From Cichorium intybus (taxonomy: Eukaryota; Streptophyta; Magnoliopsida; Asterales; Asteraceae), in NCBI GenBank assembly GCA_023525715.1, contig CM042012.1:40403689-40467688 (forward strand): a stretch of 64,000 nt of DNA, written 5' to 3'. Below the pieces are notes generated by a model. That model was not told where the DNA came from. It worked only from the letters and a program-made list of their open reading frames with translations, and searched no databases. Shown one piece after another: positions 40,085-52,883 of this stretch. Both the position numbers and the translations under genes were made by a program. Numbering within the stretch: the stretch's first letter is position 1; each line of letters opens with the position of its first letter.

Positions 40085-40405
40085 GTTATCTATGAAATCA
40101 AGATTACTCATATATGTTCTTCATTTTATACTGATTATATTTGAGATTGTTCATATTCCGCATGTTGCTAACCACCACACGTCCTGAAATAAGTAAAGAT
40201 GGGATTTAGAGTAAATTTCGTCTAGGATTTCTTAATGTAGTAATCATCAAATGTAAGATTAAAGGTTTCTTCAATTTTTCTCGTCCTTTTGTTCATTACT
40301 CTTTAGGCTTTGGAATGAGATGAATATCCCAAAAAATCCCTTCGTCTGACATCAGAGTAAATTTAGTAAGAGGATCTTTCATCTGCATTATGAAGCATCG
40401 ACATC
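40085..40405 (-). pseudogene. Old copia pol, minus strand: C-terminal integrase piece (split by CopC)
   Basis: Minus-strand translation gives FGCRCFIMQMKDPLTKF, SDEGIFWDIH and then (with shifts) LKKPLILHLMITT-type text matching the copia segment after the integrase core (FGCxCF...SDEGIFLGYS...RKIEETFNLTFDDYY). It continues the piece at 48776-49260 across CopC. Multiple stops. Confidence 0.7.
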
Positions 40406-40410
40406 CAAAT
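40406..40410. other. Target-site duplication of CopC, left copy
   Basis: CAAAT, identical to 48771-48775. Confidence 0.95.
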
Positions 40411-41180
40411 TGTTGGATTAGGTGTCTAAGCCATGACCTATAATTGTATTTATCTTGTTAATAGAAGCTAAGTTCATTTGGGTTGCCCTTATAGCTGGAG
40501 GATAGATGTATAGTTCAGTAGAGAGAATGGTTGATTTATTAATTGTTTAATAAATCAATAGAAAATAAATATATGGTTTATTAATATATTTAAGTGTTAA
40601 TATATTAATTAGAAACTATATTAATTAATTAAGATTTAATCTAGAATTAATTGGATTTAATTTAGTGATTAAATAAATTAATAAAAGGTGTAGGGACTGG
40701 TTTGCATTTATTCAATAGTTGAATAACTGGACAGGTAAAAACCAGGGACCAAAATGGTGCCACCCTGGAGGCTCCTCCAGGGTTTGGCGAAACCCTAATT
40801 AGGGTTTTGGGAAGCCTGGTCCAAGTGGTCAAAAGGCTTGTCCATTTGGAGGCTCCTTAGGGTTTCAGGTGTAACCCTAGGAGGCTATAAAAGGAACCCC
40901 CTGGTGCCCCCAAATCCCACGCCACCTCTCTCTCTTTGTTACTCTGCTGGACTAATTTCTCCATTGCTTGGGTGTGACTTGCATTTGAGGCAGGATTGTT
41001 TTGCTGCTAGCTTCAAGGATCATAAGATCAAAATGTTGGTTTTCTCAATTTGATCTTTAGAAATTAATTGTATCCTTTAGGTTTCAGTTTATTATCTTCA
41101 TAGAAGAAAACATAGATCATCTTAGGGTTGCATGTGAACCATAGGAATTATTTGTTCATTGATTGCATAGAAACCCTTCA
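40411..41180 (+). repeat. CopC 5' LTR
   Basis: TGTTGGATTAGG...ACCCTTCA. Palindrome AAACCCTAATTAGGGTTT at 40790-40807; TATA box TATAAAAG at 40886-40893. Confidence 0.95.
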
Positions 41181-41181
41181 G

Positions 41182-41193
41182 TGGTATATGAGC
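41182..41193 (+). other. CopC primer-binding site, mutated
   Basis: TGGTATATGAGC compared with TGGTATCAGAGC in CopA and CopB; two changes weaken pairing to initiator tRNA-Met. Confidence 0.85.
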
Positions 41194-43177
41194 ATAGGCT
41201 TGTTTTCTTATGAATTGATATAAACTGCATGGTTGATTCTTGCCTTGAGGTGTTTTGCAAAAACTCCTCCTTGAGAGGCATCTTGGTCGACGGTTTGGCT
41301 AGGGTTTCCTAACCCTAGCCGCCATGCCCCATGGTCCCCCCTTGATTGCTTGATTTGCTTGCCTTAAAAGTATGTTGTTATTTTTGGTAATTGAATTAAT
41401 TAAATAACTAGAACTCCTTTTGCTTGGCTTGAAATTTTCGATCACTTAGGGACCAAGATAGAAAAATTAATTTGATTAATTTCATAAAATCTATCTTAGC
41501 TTTAATTAGTTTAATTAATTGTTAATTAAAAGATCAATTAAATCGGTTTAAAGAATTAATTTAAAATTTTCGAAAAATAGATTAAATTTGCGAAAATTAC
41601 AAGATAATTAATTCTAAAATATTTTAATAAGATTAAAATATATCTTATATATTTATGATTAAAAGTTAATATTTATATATAAGAAAATTGGTTAGTCTTA
41701 CCGTTAGTAGGCCTCATTCACAAAACTGTCCTCTAAAGAGGGTATAAGGCGACTGCCTATAAAATGGCAGTCTAATGGGTATCTACTCTTACCCACCGCT
41801 CTCCTGGTCAGTCAAGTGTCGTTAGCCGAACGGGTTTGATAGAACCGCTAAGCCTCTTAAAAATATAATGTTATAATTGAAAGTACTAGAACTTTAAACA
41901 AAACCCAATCTAGTTACTTTAGGTTCAAAAATGTGAATTGGTGCTAATCCATGAAATTACACATTGCACTTTGTGGAACGTTGGTGGTAGGGGTGAGCAA
42001 AAACCGAACCGCAACAAAAAATAACCGAAAAAACCGCAAAAACCGAAACCGAAAAACCGAAACCAAAACAAAAACCGATGGTGTGGTTTATACTTTTACA
42101 AAAACCGCAAAATTGTGGTGCGGTGCGGTTTTTACTTTTGGAAAAACCGCAAATAACCGAACCACACCGATTATCATGTATTAAATAATTACATAATATA
42201 TATATTATTGACTTATTATTAAGTTTAAATATGACATTATAGATTAGATAAAACTTAAAAGAGTGAGTTTGAACGACAATTTCATTTTGTATTTTGATAG
42301 TGGCAATTCCATTTGTCATTTTCACCAATTGTAAGTTATAAAATTTAGTTGTTTTATGATTTATTATACTAAGTACAAAGAAACAAATGCGTTCTATTTT
42401 GTATTTTGATTGCGGCTATATACTAAATATCTAGTCAAAATACTAAAAATTTTAAAAAAAATGCTTTGATTTTGAACTTCTGCGGTTTTACAATCGCACC
42501 ATAGGAAAAAAACGCACACCACTATATTATGCGGTTAATAACCGAAACCGCACCAATAAAACTGCACCGCATGGAAAAACCGCAAAACCGCACCGCATTA
42601 GAAACCGCAAATTGCGGTTTTAGATTTTCAAAAACCGCATAATGCGCTTTGCGGTTCCGTTTTGACCAAAAACCGCACCAAACCGCACCATGCTCACCCC
42701 TAGTTGGTGGAGCGTGTGTGGTTTACCGGCACGCCAACTGGGGTCCGCAAAGAGTCGCAATGGGTTTCTTGATTTTGTCATTATTGACGGAGGGCGTGTG
42801 TGGTTAACCGGCACGTTAATTAGAGATGGCAATTGACTTCAAGAGTACCGGGCAATTTGCATGGTTATTCACACCCGGTTTGTGATCCTCGGTATCCCAG
42901 TCACAAACAGCGGGGCATTTCCGAGATTAAAACATGCTATCGAACAGTTCGGTAAATCTCAGTGAAACTAGGAATTCCATTATAATAAGATTATTTTCCA
43001 CGATGGAATTGGCTGAATCGCCATTCGCCTACCTTATAAAATTTACAATAAAGATTACGGCATCCCTTTTCGATATTGTAGATTGTTATTTTAGGATCCT
43101 ATCCTTATATTTATTCTTGGGTGAATATAAGGATTATTTTACAAATGTCTAATTAAAACTACCTTCTTCTTATTCAG
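41194..43177 (+). other. CopC leader, interrupted by a hAT element
   Basis: Homologous to the CopA leader on both sides of the insertion at 41988-42702. The repeated leader motif lies at 42709-42737 and 42789-42820. Confidence 0.75.
41988..42702. mobile_element. Non-autonomous hAT element inside the CopC leader
   Basis: 715 bp with inverted ends TAGGGGTGAGCA / TGCTCACCCCTA and a perfect 8-bp duplication GTTGGTGG (41980-41987 and 42703-42710). Flanks carry AACCGCACCG/AAAACCGC repeats in opposite orientation; no transposase. CopA (8251-8258) and CopB (26233-26240) have the unoccupied single GTTGGTGG, which proves the insertion. Same terminus type as the element at 31720-32360. Confidence 0.96.
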
Positions 43178-46100
43178 ATGTCTTCTGACTAATCCGTTCC
43201 CCACTCGAATTCCGGTAATGTCACCTCGATTTTGTCATTGTGCTAGAAAGTGACATTGGACGGCACTAACTACAATGACTGGATCCGCAACATTAAAATG
43301 GCTCTACGGTTTGAACACAAAGAGTATGTTCTGGAAACTGAGCTAGTTGAGGTTGACCCAGATACCGCTACTCCCGAGGAAGTCGCCTTGTACACCAAAC
43401 ACTCCGATGATGCGACCAAAGTGGCCTGCATCATGATCGCTACTATGAACCTTGAACTGCAGCGTATCTATGAGGACTATTGGCCTTACGAGATGCACAA
43501 AGAGCTTGCAGAAAAGTTTCGCAAGCAAGAGCACATCGAAAGGCGTGAGGTTGTAAAAGCCTTCACTAACGGCAAGCCTAAAGAGGGAGATTCCATCTGC
43601 ACTCATGTGCAAAGGATGCATGGTTATGTGGAGAGGCTTAGGAAGCTGGAAATGCCTGTTCATGAGGATTTAGCTGTTGACATAGTGCTAAACTCATTAC
43701 CCAGTTCTTATGACCAGTTCACACTAGCGTATCATTTGAACAACAACCAGGAAACCCTAGCTGAGTTACACCGCATGCTTCGTACGGCTGAAGACGGGAT
43801 GAAGGGAAAAGGTTTGCTCCCTGTCAACCCGCCTGTCATGGCTATTGGCTCTGGCAAAGGAAAGAAACGGAAGGGCCCTCCTAAGCAGAACTGGAGGGAA
43901 AAGACTCATGTCAGGTCATCTAGTAGTGCCCCGAAAGGAAAGTCTTCCGGCATTCCGCATGTTCAGAACCCCAAAGATGCCGACTGTTTTTACTGCAAGC
44001 AAAAGGGTCATTGGAAGAGGAGCTGCCCAACGTATCTGCAGGATATCAAGGACGGTAAAGTGAAACCGTCACAAGCAGGTCCATACTCTATATCTAATAA
44101 CTCATCTTTTTCCCATTCTTGGGTCCTTGATACAGGATGTGGTTTTCATATCTGTTCTGATTTGCAGGGTCTAGAGGAAAGTAGGGAGCTGGAGCATGGT
44201 AGATTGAACCTGGTCATGGGCAATAGGCAAACGTCACCTGTTACCAAGATCGGTGTCTATAGACTAATGCTTAGTATTGGAGTTAGATTAGATTTACATA
44301 ATTGTTGCTATGCGCCTGATATGGCTAAGAACATAATTTCTTTTCATGCATTGTTCAAACAGGGCTTTTATTATGAATTTAATAAATTGAATGGTTCAAT
44401 TTCTGTTTTCAAAGATAATGGTTTTATATTTAATGCTATGCCTTGTGATGGAGTGTATGAATCTATTATGTGTGTTGATAATTCTGGTAAAAATGTTTTA
44501 GCTATTGATGCTTCGAGCGGTATAGAAAAAGCGTGCTTGTGGCACTGTCGCCTTGGCCATATCAACAAGAAACGCATCGCCCAACTCCAAAAGGATGGAG
44601 TATTGGAATCTTTCGACCTCAGGTCGGACGATGTATGCGAATCTTGCTTGCTTGGTAAGATGACAAAATCACCATTCAAAGGTTCCTTTGAAAGAGGTAA
44701 AGGTCTGTTGGACATCATACACACAGATATGTGTGGTCCTTCAGAACAACCACAAAAGATGGCATATGGTTCTATGTGACCTTTACTGACAATTTTAGTA
44801 GATATGGGTATATCTACTTAATCAAGAATAAGTTAGATACCTTTGAAAAGTTCAAAGAGTTCAAAAACGAAGCAGAAAATCAATTGGGAAGAAAGATAAA
44901 GATACTTAGATCCGACAGAGGCGGTGAGTATCTTAGTATCGAGTTTCTCGATTACCTCAAGGAATGTGGAATTGTTTCACAGTTGTCGCTTTCAATAACA
45001 CCTCAGTTGAATGGTGTTGCTGAAAGGCGAAACCGAACCTTGTTGGACATGGTTCGTTCCATGATGAGTCGAGCTTCACTTCCAATCCATTTCTGGGGGT
45101 ATGCCTTAGAGACTGCCACCCATATCCTAAATCTTGTCCCAACCAAGAAGGTTGCAAAAACACCGCATGAGATGTGGACGGGAGACTTCAGATAAGCTCG
45201 CAGAAAGAAATGAGAGGTGTTCCTTTATCGGATACCCGAAATAGTCTTTTGGATACTTGTTCTATAGACCGAGCGAGGACGTGGTCTTTATAGCGAGACG
45301 GGGGTTCTTCCGAGAGAGAGAACTCATATCCAAAGAGGACAGTAGGAGTACGATCGATCTCGAAGAAATTCAGGAGACGCCCGATGAAACAACCTTAGGA
45401 GAAACTAGCAACCAACATGAGGAAGAAGTTCCTGTTGGACCCACCGACATCTCATTGCCCCTTAGGCGTTCGGGTAGAGTTAGCATGCCGCCCGAGTTTT
45501 ATGGTTTCCATATTACTTCGGACGGTGACACGTTGGTCAGTGATCGTACATTGACTAATTTGGATGAGCCAGCTAACTACCGCGAAGCAGTGGCAGGCCC
45601 CGAGTCTGCCAAGTGGAAAGAGGCAATAGACAGCGAGATTAAGTCCATGTATGACAATCAAGTTTTGAACTTGGTTGATAATGTGCCGGGTCGAAAGACA
45701 GTCGGGTGCAAGTGGATCTTCAAAAAGAAGACCGACATGGATGGTAAAGTACATACTTACAAAGCTCGGCTGGTTGCGAAGGGATTCACTCAAACCCCGG
45801 GGGTTGACTATGATGAAACCTTCTCACCAGTAGCCAAGATTAAGTCAATCAGGATAATGCTTGCCATAGCTGCATTTCATGATTATGAAATTTGGCAGAT
45901 GGATGTCAAAACCGCTTTCCTTAACGGGCAACTAACTGAGGATGTTTACATGAGTCAGCCAGAAGGTTTTGTAGACACAAAGCATCCTGATAAAGTATGT
46001 AAGCTTGAAAGATCAATCTACGGGTTGAAGCAAGCATCTCGCAGCTGGAATCTCTGCTTCCATGAGAAAGTCAAAGACTTTGGCTTCTCCAGGAGTGAAG

Positions 46101-47149
46101 ATGAGTCCTGTGTATATGTCAAGGCTAGTGGGAGTATAGTCACTTTTCTGGTGCTGTATGTTGATGACATACTGCTCATGGGAAACGACATTCCGACCTT
46201 GCAAGATGTCAAGTCTTGGCTCGGGAAGTGTTTCGCCATGAAAGACCTAGGTGAAGCTGCCTATATTCTCGGGATAAGAATACTTAGAGATAGAAAGAGA
46301 AAATTAATAGGTCTAAGCCAGTGTACATATTTGGAAAAAGTGTTGAAAAGATTTAACATGGAAAATTCCAAAAAGGGAGAACTACCAATCCAGAGTAATG
46401 CCAAATTGAGTAAGACTCAAAGCCCGAGTACCGATGAGGAAATAGCTGAGATGAGTCGGGTACCCTATGCTTCGGCAGTGGGGTCGATCATGTACGCTAT
46501 GACATGTACTCGCCCCGACGTATCCTTTGCATTGAGCATGGTCAGTCAGTACCAGGGTAATCCTGGAAAGGCACACTGGATAGCGGTCAAGAACATACTC
46601 AAGTATCTGCGAAGGATAAAGAATATGGTATTAGTCCTTGGTGGCAGTGATGACTTGAAAGTGAGTGGATATACAGATGCCAGCTTCCAGAAAGATAGGG
46701 ACAGTGGACGGTCCCAGTCGGGCTGGGTATTTCTTTTGAACGATGGAGCGATCACTTGGAAAAGTTCCAAGCAAGAAGCGGTGGCTGATTCAACGTGCGA
46801 ATCAGAGTACATTGTAGCGAGTGAAGCGTCTAAAGAAGCGGCTTCGCTGAAGAAGTTTATCGGTGACCTTGGAGTTGTCCCGAGCATTCAGAAGCCGATG
46901 GAACTTTTCTATCATAATGAAGGAGCGGCCGCTTTGACAAAAGAACCGCGAGACCATGGAAAGTCCAGGCATATAGAAAGAAAGTACCACTATATTCGAC
47001 ATCAAGTAGAAGAAGGTCACTTACTGGTTAAGAGAGTATCATCAGAAGACAATCCTGCTGATCCTTTGACTAAGGCACTAAGTAGGATCAAGCATAATCA
47101 GCATGCTCAGAGCATTGGTCTGAAGGATGATATTAGTTTTAGTAATTAG
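43178..47149 (+). pseudogene. CopC gag-pol polyprotein, broken
   Basis: Same domain order as CopB. The family start codon (ATG 43178-43180) is followed by TAA at codon 5 (43190-43192) and TAG at 43244-43246; the gag frame is open from about 43250. CCHC CFYCKQKGHWKRSC and protease VLDTGCG are intact. One C is missing near 44727 (GGTCCTTCAG), shifting frame within the integrase; an in-element deletion of about 60 bp lies at about 45183; a CAG-to-TAG stop is at about 45241-45243. RT with YVDDILLMGND and RNase H are open to 47149. RNase H also has changes such as YHNE where relatives have CDNE or CNNE. Confidence 0.92.
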
Positions 47150-48000
47150 ATAGATTTGAAACTTGTAAACAGTATAAATGTAATTGACTTGGTGATTTTA
47201 TAATTGAGATTTATAAATGAGTATTGTTACTGCCTTTATCAATTGTTTAGTATTGTGTTTCTATATTTGCATGTTTAACTTTCTAAATAATTAGATTATT
47301 TAAGTTTCCACAGTCGATCACACTGTTAGGGAGTAAGTGTGAGTGAAGACTGTCATGAATCGGTTGTAGATTGTCTAAGGAGTTAGACATTGCAGTAAGA
47401 CTGCTACAACGTTCATGAGTACTTAGAAAATAGAGATTTGAGTATTGGATAAACCCGCGCTTAACAGAGTGCTTCATGGATTATATCACGAGCAATGTTA
47501 AAACGATAATATCCTTTTGATCTTTAAGTGGAGAGATATGATCTGTAATTTGCGAGACATGTGCTTATTGATAATGCGAAAACGCGCCGGTAACTTGGTA
47601 TTATAAAACGCATTGTTGTGAGTATTCTGACTAGCAAAAGGTATGGACATATGAGTCGAAACTTATCCGTCCCCTGACCCGATGGGAAACAGATATCTAT
47701 AGGCCTCTCGATGATTTTGAAGTTGACTGAAAGTGTTGGCCAACCAGGACTAAATTGATGTGTTCAATTAGTAGTCTCAAAAGTCATATGTAAATCAGAA
47801 ATCGAGAAACAGAGTATCAGACCAAGATTGATGTCAATCCATGTCTTGAGTCTGAAAATATCTTGTTGGACGGAGGATCATCAGATCACTTATCTTTGTA
47901 CAGAACTGACTAAGTCAGAGTTCAGGACAGTTTCTGGGAAACTGATATTAAACAAAGGTATATAGACAATTAAAGTCATAGACTTATCCAAGTGGGAGAC
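47150..48000 (+). other. CopC 3' untranslated segment and polypurine tract
   Basis: Non-coding and homologous to 12760-13611. The purine tract CAAGTGGGAGAC ends at 48000. Confidence 0.75.
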
Positions 48001-48770
48001 TGTTGGATTAGGTGTCTAAGCCATGACCTATAATTGTATTTATCTTGTTAATAGAAGCTAAGTCCATTTGGGTTGCCCTCATAATTGGAGGATAGATGTA
48101 TAGTTCAGTAGAGAGAATGGTTGATTTATTAATTGTTTAATAAATCAATAGAAAACAAATATATGGTTTATTAATATATTTAATTGTTAATATATTAATT
48201 AGAAGCTATATTAATTAATTGAGATTTAATCTAGAATTAATTGGATTTAATTTAGTGATTAAATAAATTAATAAAAGGTGTAGGGACTGGTTTGCATTTA
48301 TTCAATAGTTGAATAACTGGCCAGGTAAAAACCAGGGACCAAAATAGCACCACCCTGGAGGCTCCTCCAGGGTTTGGCGAAACCCTAATTAGGGTTTTGG
48401 GAAGCCTGGTCCAAGTGGTCAAAAGGCTTGTCCATTTGGAGGCTCCTTAGGGTTTCAGGTGTAACCCTAGGAGGCTATAAAAGGAACCCCCTGGTGCCCC
48501 CAAATCCCACGCCACCTCTCTCTCTTTGTTACTCTGCTGGACTGATTTCTCCATTGCTTGGGTGTGACTTGCATTTGAGGCAGGATTGTTTTGCTGCTAG
48601 CTTCAAGGATCATAAGATCAAAAGGTTGGTTTTCTCAATTTGATATTTAGAAATTAATTGTATCCTTTAGGTTTCAGTTTATTATCTTCATAGAAGAAAA
48701 CATAGATCATCTTAGGGATGCATGTGAACTATAGGAATTATTTGTTCATTGATTGTATAGAAACACTTCA
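48001..48770 (+). repeat. CopC 3' LTR
   Basis: TGTTGGATTAGG...ACACTTCA; palindrome at 48380-48397; TATA box at 48476-48483. Confidence 0.95.
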
Positions 48771-48775
48771 CAAAT
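48771..48775. other. Target-site duplication of CopC, right copy
   Basis: CAAAT, identical to 40406-40410. Confidence 0.95.
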
Positions 48776-49260
48776 ATCTTAAACAACTTCACATTAAGCT
48801 TGCGCTTGCTGATCACTTTGTAGGGAGTGATATGAAAATGTTTATGAATGAAGGAACAATTATGTGTAAAACATGTTGTTGAGATAGCTTCGTTGAAAAA
48901 TACATCGGTAGATTTGTGAAGTTTAGCATTGTACATGCAGCTTCACACAAAGAACAATTTTTACGTTCTCCAACTCCATTTTGCTGTGGAGTGTAGGGAG
49001 CTGAAAAGTTGTGAGATATACCTTTTCAACAAAAAATGAGTCAAGAACGTGACTCTTAAATTCAGTGCCATTATCGGTTCATATTGATCTCACAGGCATT
49101 TTCAAATGTAGCGCAATATGTTTGACAAAGTTCATTATTTCTTTGGGAGTGTCAGATTTGTGTCGTAGAAAGATGATCCAAGTGAAGCGTGAAAAATTTC
49201 ATCCAACCCAAGGATTCAACATCAGATGGACCACACAAATCCATGTGAAATAGCACCACA
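48776..49260 (-). pseudogene. Old copia pol, minus strand: integrase core piece (split by CopC)
   Basis: Minus-strand translation starts FHMDLCGPSDVES (integrase core entry, matching LFHLDLxGP), then NGTEFKSHVLDSFF and NAKLHKSTDVFFNEAISTTC, then TPYKVISKRKLNVKLFK, the end of the core. Several shifts. It continues at 40405 on the other side of CopC. Confidence 0.75.
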
Positions 49261-49820
49261 TGTAACACCCAGTAACACGTGACCTGTACATTGTCAATTT
49301 AAGTAATAGTTCATCAGATTTTACCAAAAGATGTATAAGTACTGTGTAGCAACAAGTTAGATCATAATCATGTATAAAAGTTACAAAAATATACAATTCA
49401 AGTACATGATCTAACATGTTAAGTTACTACAACCATATATCAAAAGTGATAAAAAGTAACAAGGACTAGACGATGCTCGTCTCTCCATGACCGCCTTCCC
49501 TTTGTCCCCACTAGGTCCTGAAACACCAAAGAAAACAACTAATAAGCAATATATTAGTGAGTAACTTAAAGTGAATCACCATATTATAAGGGAAACAAAA
49601 CCATGAAGAATTTCACCAATTTTGTCTTAATAGACATAAGTATCACCAAAGCATTTTCACCATGCTATAAATCACAAAAATAATGGTTTCCATTTAAGGT
49701 AACCAAGAAAGGCTTAATACCAGCCTATTAAAACTATACACCAGTCTTATAATTTCACCATAGACTGACTAAACAAGCCAAGACACCAAATGTATATACA
49801 AGGTTTGAAATTTACATACC
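49261..49820 (+). repeat. Ty3/gypsy LTR start, fragment
   Basis: Begins TGTAACACCCAGTAACACG exactly where the copia integrase homology stops; TGTAACACCC is a frequent gypsy LTR start in plants. Non-coding and AT-rich; its end is undefined because RT-like copia sequence follows at about 49830. Confidence 0.5.
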
Positions 49821-49829
49821 ATAAGTATG

Positions 49830-52520
49830 GAGAGGTCAACAACCATGGATTCTTCTGTAGAGCCAAAGATGATATCGTCTATATAGAATTGTACCAACAT
49901 CAAATACTTCTTATTTGACCGTCTAAAAAGTGTCAGATATGCAACTCCTCCATGAAACCGAAGACCTCAAGAAACTTGGTCAATGTATCAAACCAAGCTC
50001 GAAAGGCCTATTTCAACCCATAGATAGCTTTCATGAGTTTATAGCACTGGTTCAGATAATCTTGATTTTCAAATCCTGGAGGTTGTTGTAGATACACTTA
50101 TTCTTTTAATTCACCGTTGAGAAAAACATTTTTAACATCTATTTGATGAGCCTTGGTGTTCTTGTGTGCTACATACACAAGGAATATGCATTGGCCTCAA
50201 GTCGTGCAACCGAAGCAAATATTTCGTCATAGTCGATGTCTTCTTGTTGAGTATAACCTTTAACAACCAGTCGTGTCTTATTTCTAATAATAATACCAAA
50301 CTCATATAGTTTGTTCCTGAAAATTCATTGTGTTCAAATTATCGTTTGATCCTTTGGAGGAGAAACCAAGATCCATACATTGTTCGTCTCAAACTCATCT
50401 ACTAGCATATCTTTAATCCAATCCGAGTGTTCCAAAGCATTGTGTATCTTCTTCGGTTTGATCATTGAGACAAAAGGAACATATTGACATTCATCTTGTA
50501 GTGATTTGGTTGATCGAGTCAGAACACCAACATTTGGGTTTCCAATTATCTAGTTTGGAGGATGGTCTTTTGTCCAAATATGCAATCTTGGATTTAATTG
50601 ATCAACATATGATGCGGAAATAATGTCATGAACAATTCCATGTTGCTCCCCCTGAATATCTTGAATATCTTAAGCTTTCTCCCCCTCTACAAATGATGTA
50701 TTAGAGTAAAAGCAAATGCTTCAGACGCTGGTCATGATTGCTTGTAAGTTGGAATAAGAGCCATGCTTTGCATAAAATGGAAAAATGGGTGAGTTTCTCT
50801 CCCCCTCAAGCTGAGTAGGAGTCTTAATTCCAAATGATTCGACTATAACCGGAGGTCCAAATGATTTGACATTAGGTTTCATCGATCACTCTAATATTTG
50901 TTGTTATTAATAAAACACCTGCAACCAAAAATATGAAAGAATTTTACATTACGTTTCTTACCATTCAAATCCTCGTACTAAGTACATTTAAGACGTTTGT
51001 TGATAAGACTTTGGTTTTGAAAAAAGCTAGCTGTAGACATTGATTATTCCCAAAAGTGTAGAGGTAGATTTGCAAAGTTAAGAATTGATCGAGCTTCTTC
51101 CATGAGAGCTCAGTTTCTTCGTTTGACGACACCATTATGTTAGGGAGTATATAGAGCAGATAAATTGTGTTCAATGTCTTTCTCAACAAGAAAATTGTTA
51201 AGCAAAACATTGGTAAACTCGGCGCCATTGTCGCTTTTAGTTCTGCGGACTTGCAGTTTGTTTTGAATTTCAACAACCTTGATGAAACTGATGATTTTTT
51301 GAACAAGCTCAGATTTATGATGTAGAAAGAAGATCCAAGTAAATCTTGTGTAGTCATCACAATAACAAGAATATACTTCTTTGGTGAGTGGCTTTCAATA
51401 ATAGAGGGTCCACAAAGGTCCACAAAGGTCCATATTCAGAATATGGAACTATTAACCGATTGACAATTCGAAGATCAGTTGATGACATGGCTTGCTTTGC
51501 TTCCTAAACTCACAAGCTGCACATAGCGTGTTGTTGTCAAATTTGAGAAGTGGCATGCCTCACACCATTTCACCAGTAAAAAGGTTGTTGATATACTTGA
51601 AGTTCAGATGTGCGAGTCTACAATGCCATATCCAACTAACATCAGCAACAACTTTTGACAGCAGGCACAACTGCAACTTCCCAACCATTAATTGTATATC
51701 CAAGTGGTACATATTTCCATTACTACCCAAAACAATTAGGCACTTATTATGATTCTCGGTGAGTATGTAGCTGTGTAGTTTATCAAACTCTACATGAAAG
51801 TTTGCATCACAAAGCATGCCTACACTGATGAGGTTATGTTTTAACCTAGAAACATACACAACTTTTCTTAATGTGATGAACCCATTTGTGAGCATTCTGT
51901 ATTATTTAACAAGTCCATTTTAGTCATTTCCAAAAGTAATAAATCCACCCTTCTATACAGTCTGGTAATCCTGCAGATATTTCAATCTGTTTGTTATGTG
52001 CATGGAGCAAACATTGTCAATAAACCATTCATGATCATGCTCCTCTATGCACAACACCTGTAGAAGATCAGAGGTTTAATTCGACACCCATATTGCTTGA
52101 GGTCGATGGATTTTGATACACGAGATCTAACGGAATGAGAGAATGCAATGTGAGGGACAAATATGTTCTTGACTGTGGGACTTTTAGTTATTTATTGAGT
52201 TTGAGAAACTATTTCTGTCTTCTGTTGAGAGTTTGATTCAGATTTTGGTTTAATGTCATCAGCAGCGAAGATGCAGAAAGCCAAAGTTTTTCCATTTATC
52301 CAATAGCAAAATTTGTTGGAAGAAATTGGTTTTGAGACATTCTTGGGTGTCATAGACTTGTCCTTCGTTTTAGGCACATTTTCCTCATGTTTTTCTTTGA
52401 TTGGGACGTACTTTTGGACAATTAGAATTGGATAAATTTTTGGTGCTTTTGACTTGACAGTGACGGTGTTGGTTTGCTTATGAGGAACGTCTGCTTATGA
52501 GGAACACTACTGGTCTTTTG
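49830..52520 (-). pseudogene. Second old copia pol, minus strand (gag end, pre-integrase, integrase, RT)
   Basis: Minus-strand order: a gag/knuckle-region remnant (52192-52500); GAG-pre-integrase with HNLISVGMLCDANFHVEF and WIWHCRLAHLNF (51560-51895); integrase with MDLCGPSIIES and LKATMAPSLPMF-type text (50965-51423); then RT with LMKAIYGLKQAF-like (one stop) and the FYIDDIIFGSTEE-like active-site region near 49870. Many stops and shifts, older than CopA-C. It belongs to a different copia group, closer in wording to the remnant at 15425-16689. Confidence 0.8.
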
Positions 52521-52541
52521 TAGATTCCTAGAGTACTTTGG

Positions 52542-52875
52542 TAGGCCTGACAATCATGTCGTGGCGGGTTGGTGGGTTGAGATAGCTTGACCCAAACCCG
52601 ACCAATTTAATTATCGTGTCATGTCGTGTCAACCCGTTTATTTTCTTTGACATTTGACTTTGGTTTCATGCATGCCCAATTTACTTAAAGATTAAAAAAA
52701 AACTTGCATATAAATACACGGGTCATTATCATGTCATTATCAAGTTAAAAGGTTGGACCCAAACCTAACCCATTTAATTTTCGTGTCGTGTCGTTCAACA
52801 AGTTTAATTAAAATGGTTGAAATCTCTAACCGAAAACCGTTCATTTTCGTGTCGTGTCGAAAATTGTCACCCCTA
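52542..52875. mobile_element. hAT-type MITE (334 bp)
   Basis: Ends TAGGCCTGACAAT and ATTGTCACCCCTA are inverted repeats with two differences; flanks TACTTTGG (52534-52541) and TACTTCAG (52876-52883) match at 6 of 8. The interior is filled with TCGTGTCGTGTC-like motifs in both halves. No coding. Confidence 0.75.
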
Positions 52876-52883
52876 TACTTCAG

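Larger units (their letters stand above)
40411..48770 (+). mobile_element. Ty1/copia retrotransposon CopC
   Basis: A complete 8.36-kb element with 770-bp LTRs (40411-41180, 48001-48770) and perfect CAAAT duplications. It is longer than CopB because a 715-bp hAT element sits in its leader. LTRs differ at about 20 positions by hand. Its LTR is closest to CopB's. It split an older minus-strand copia integrase. Confidence 0.97.
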
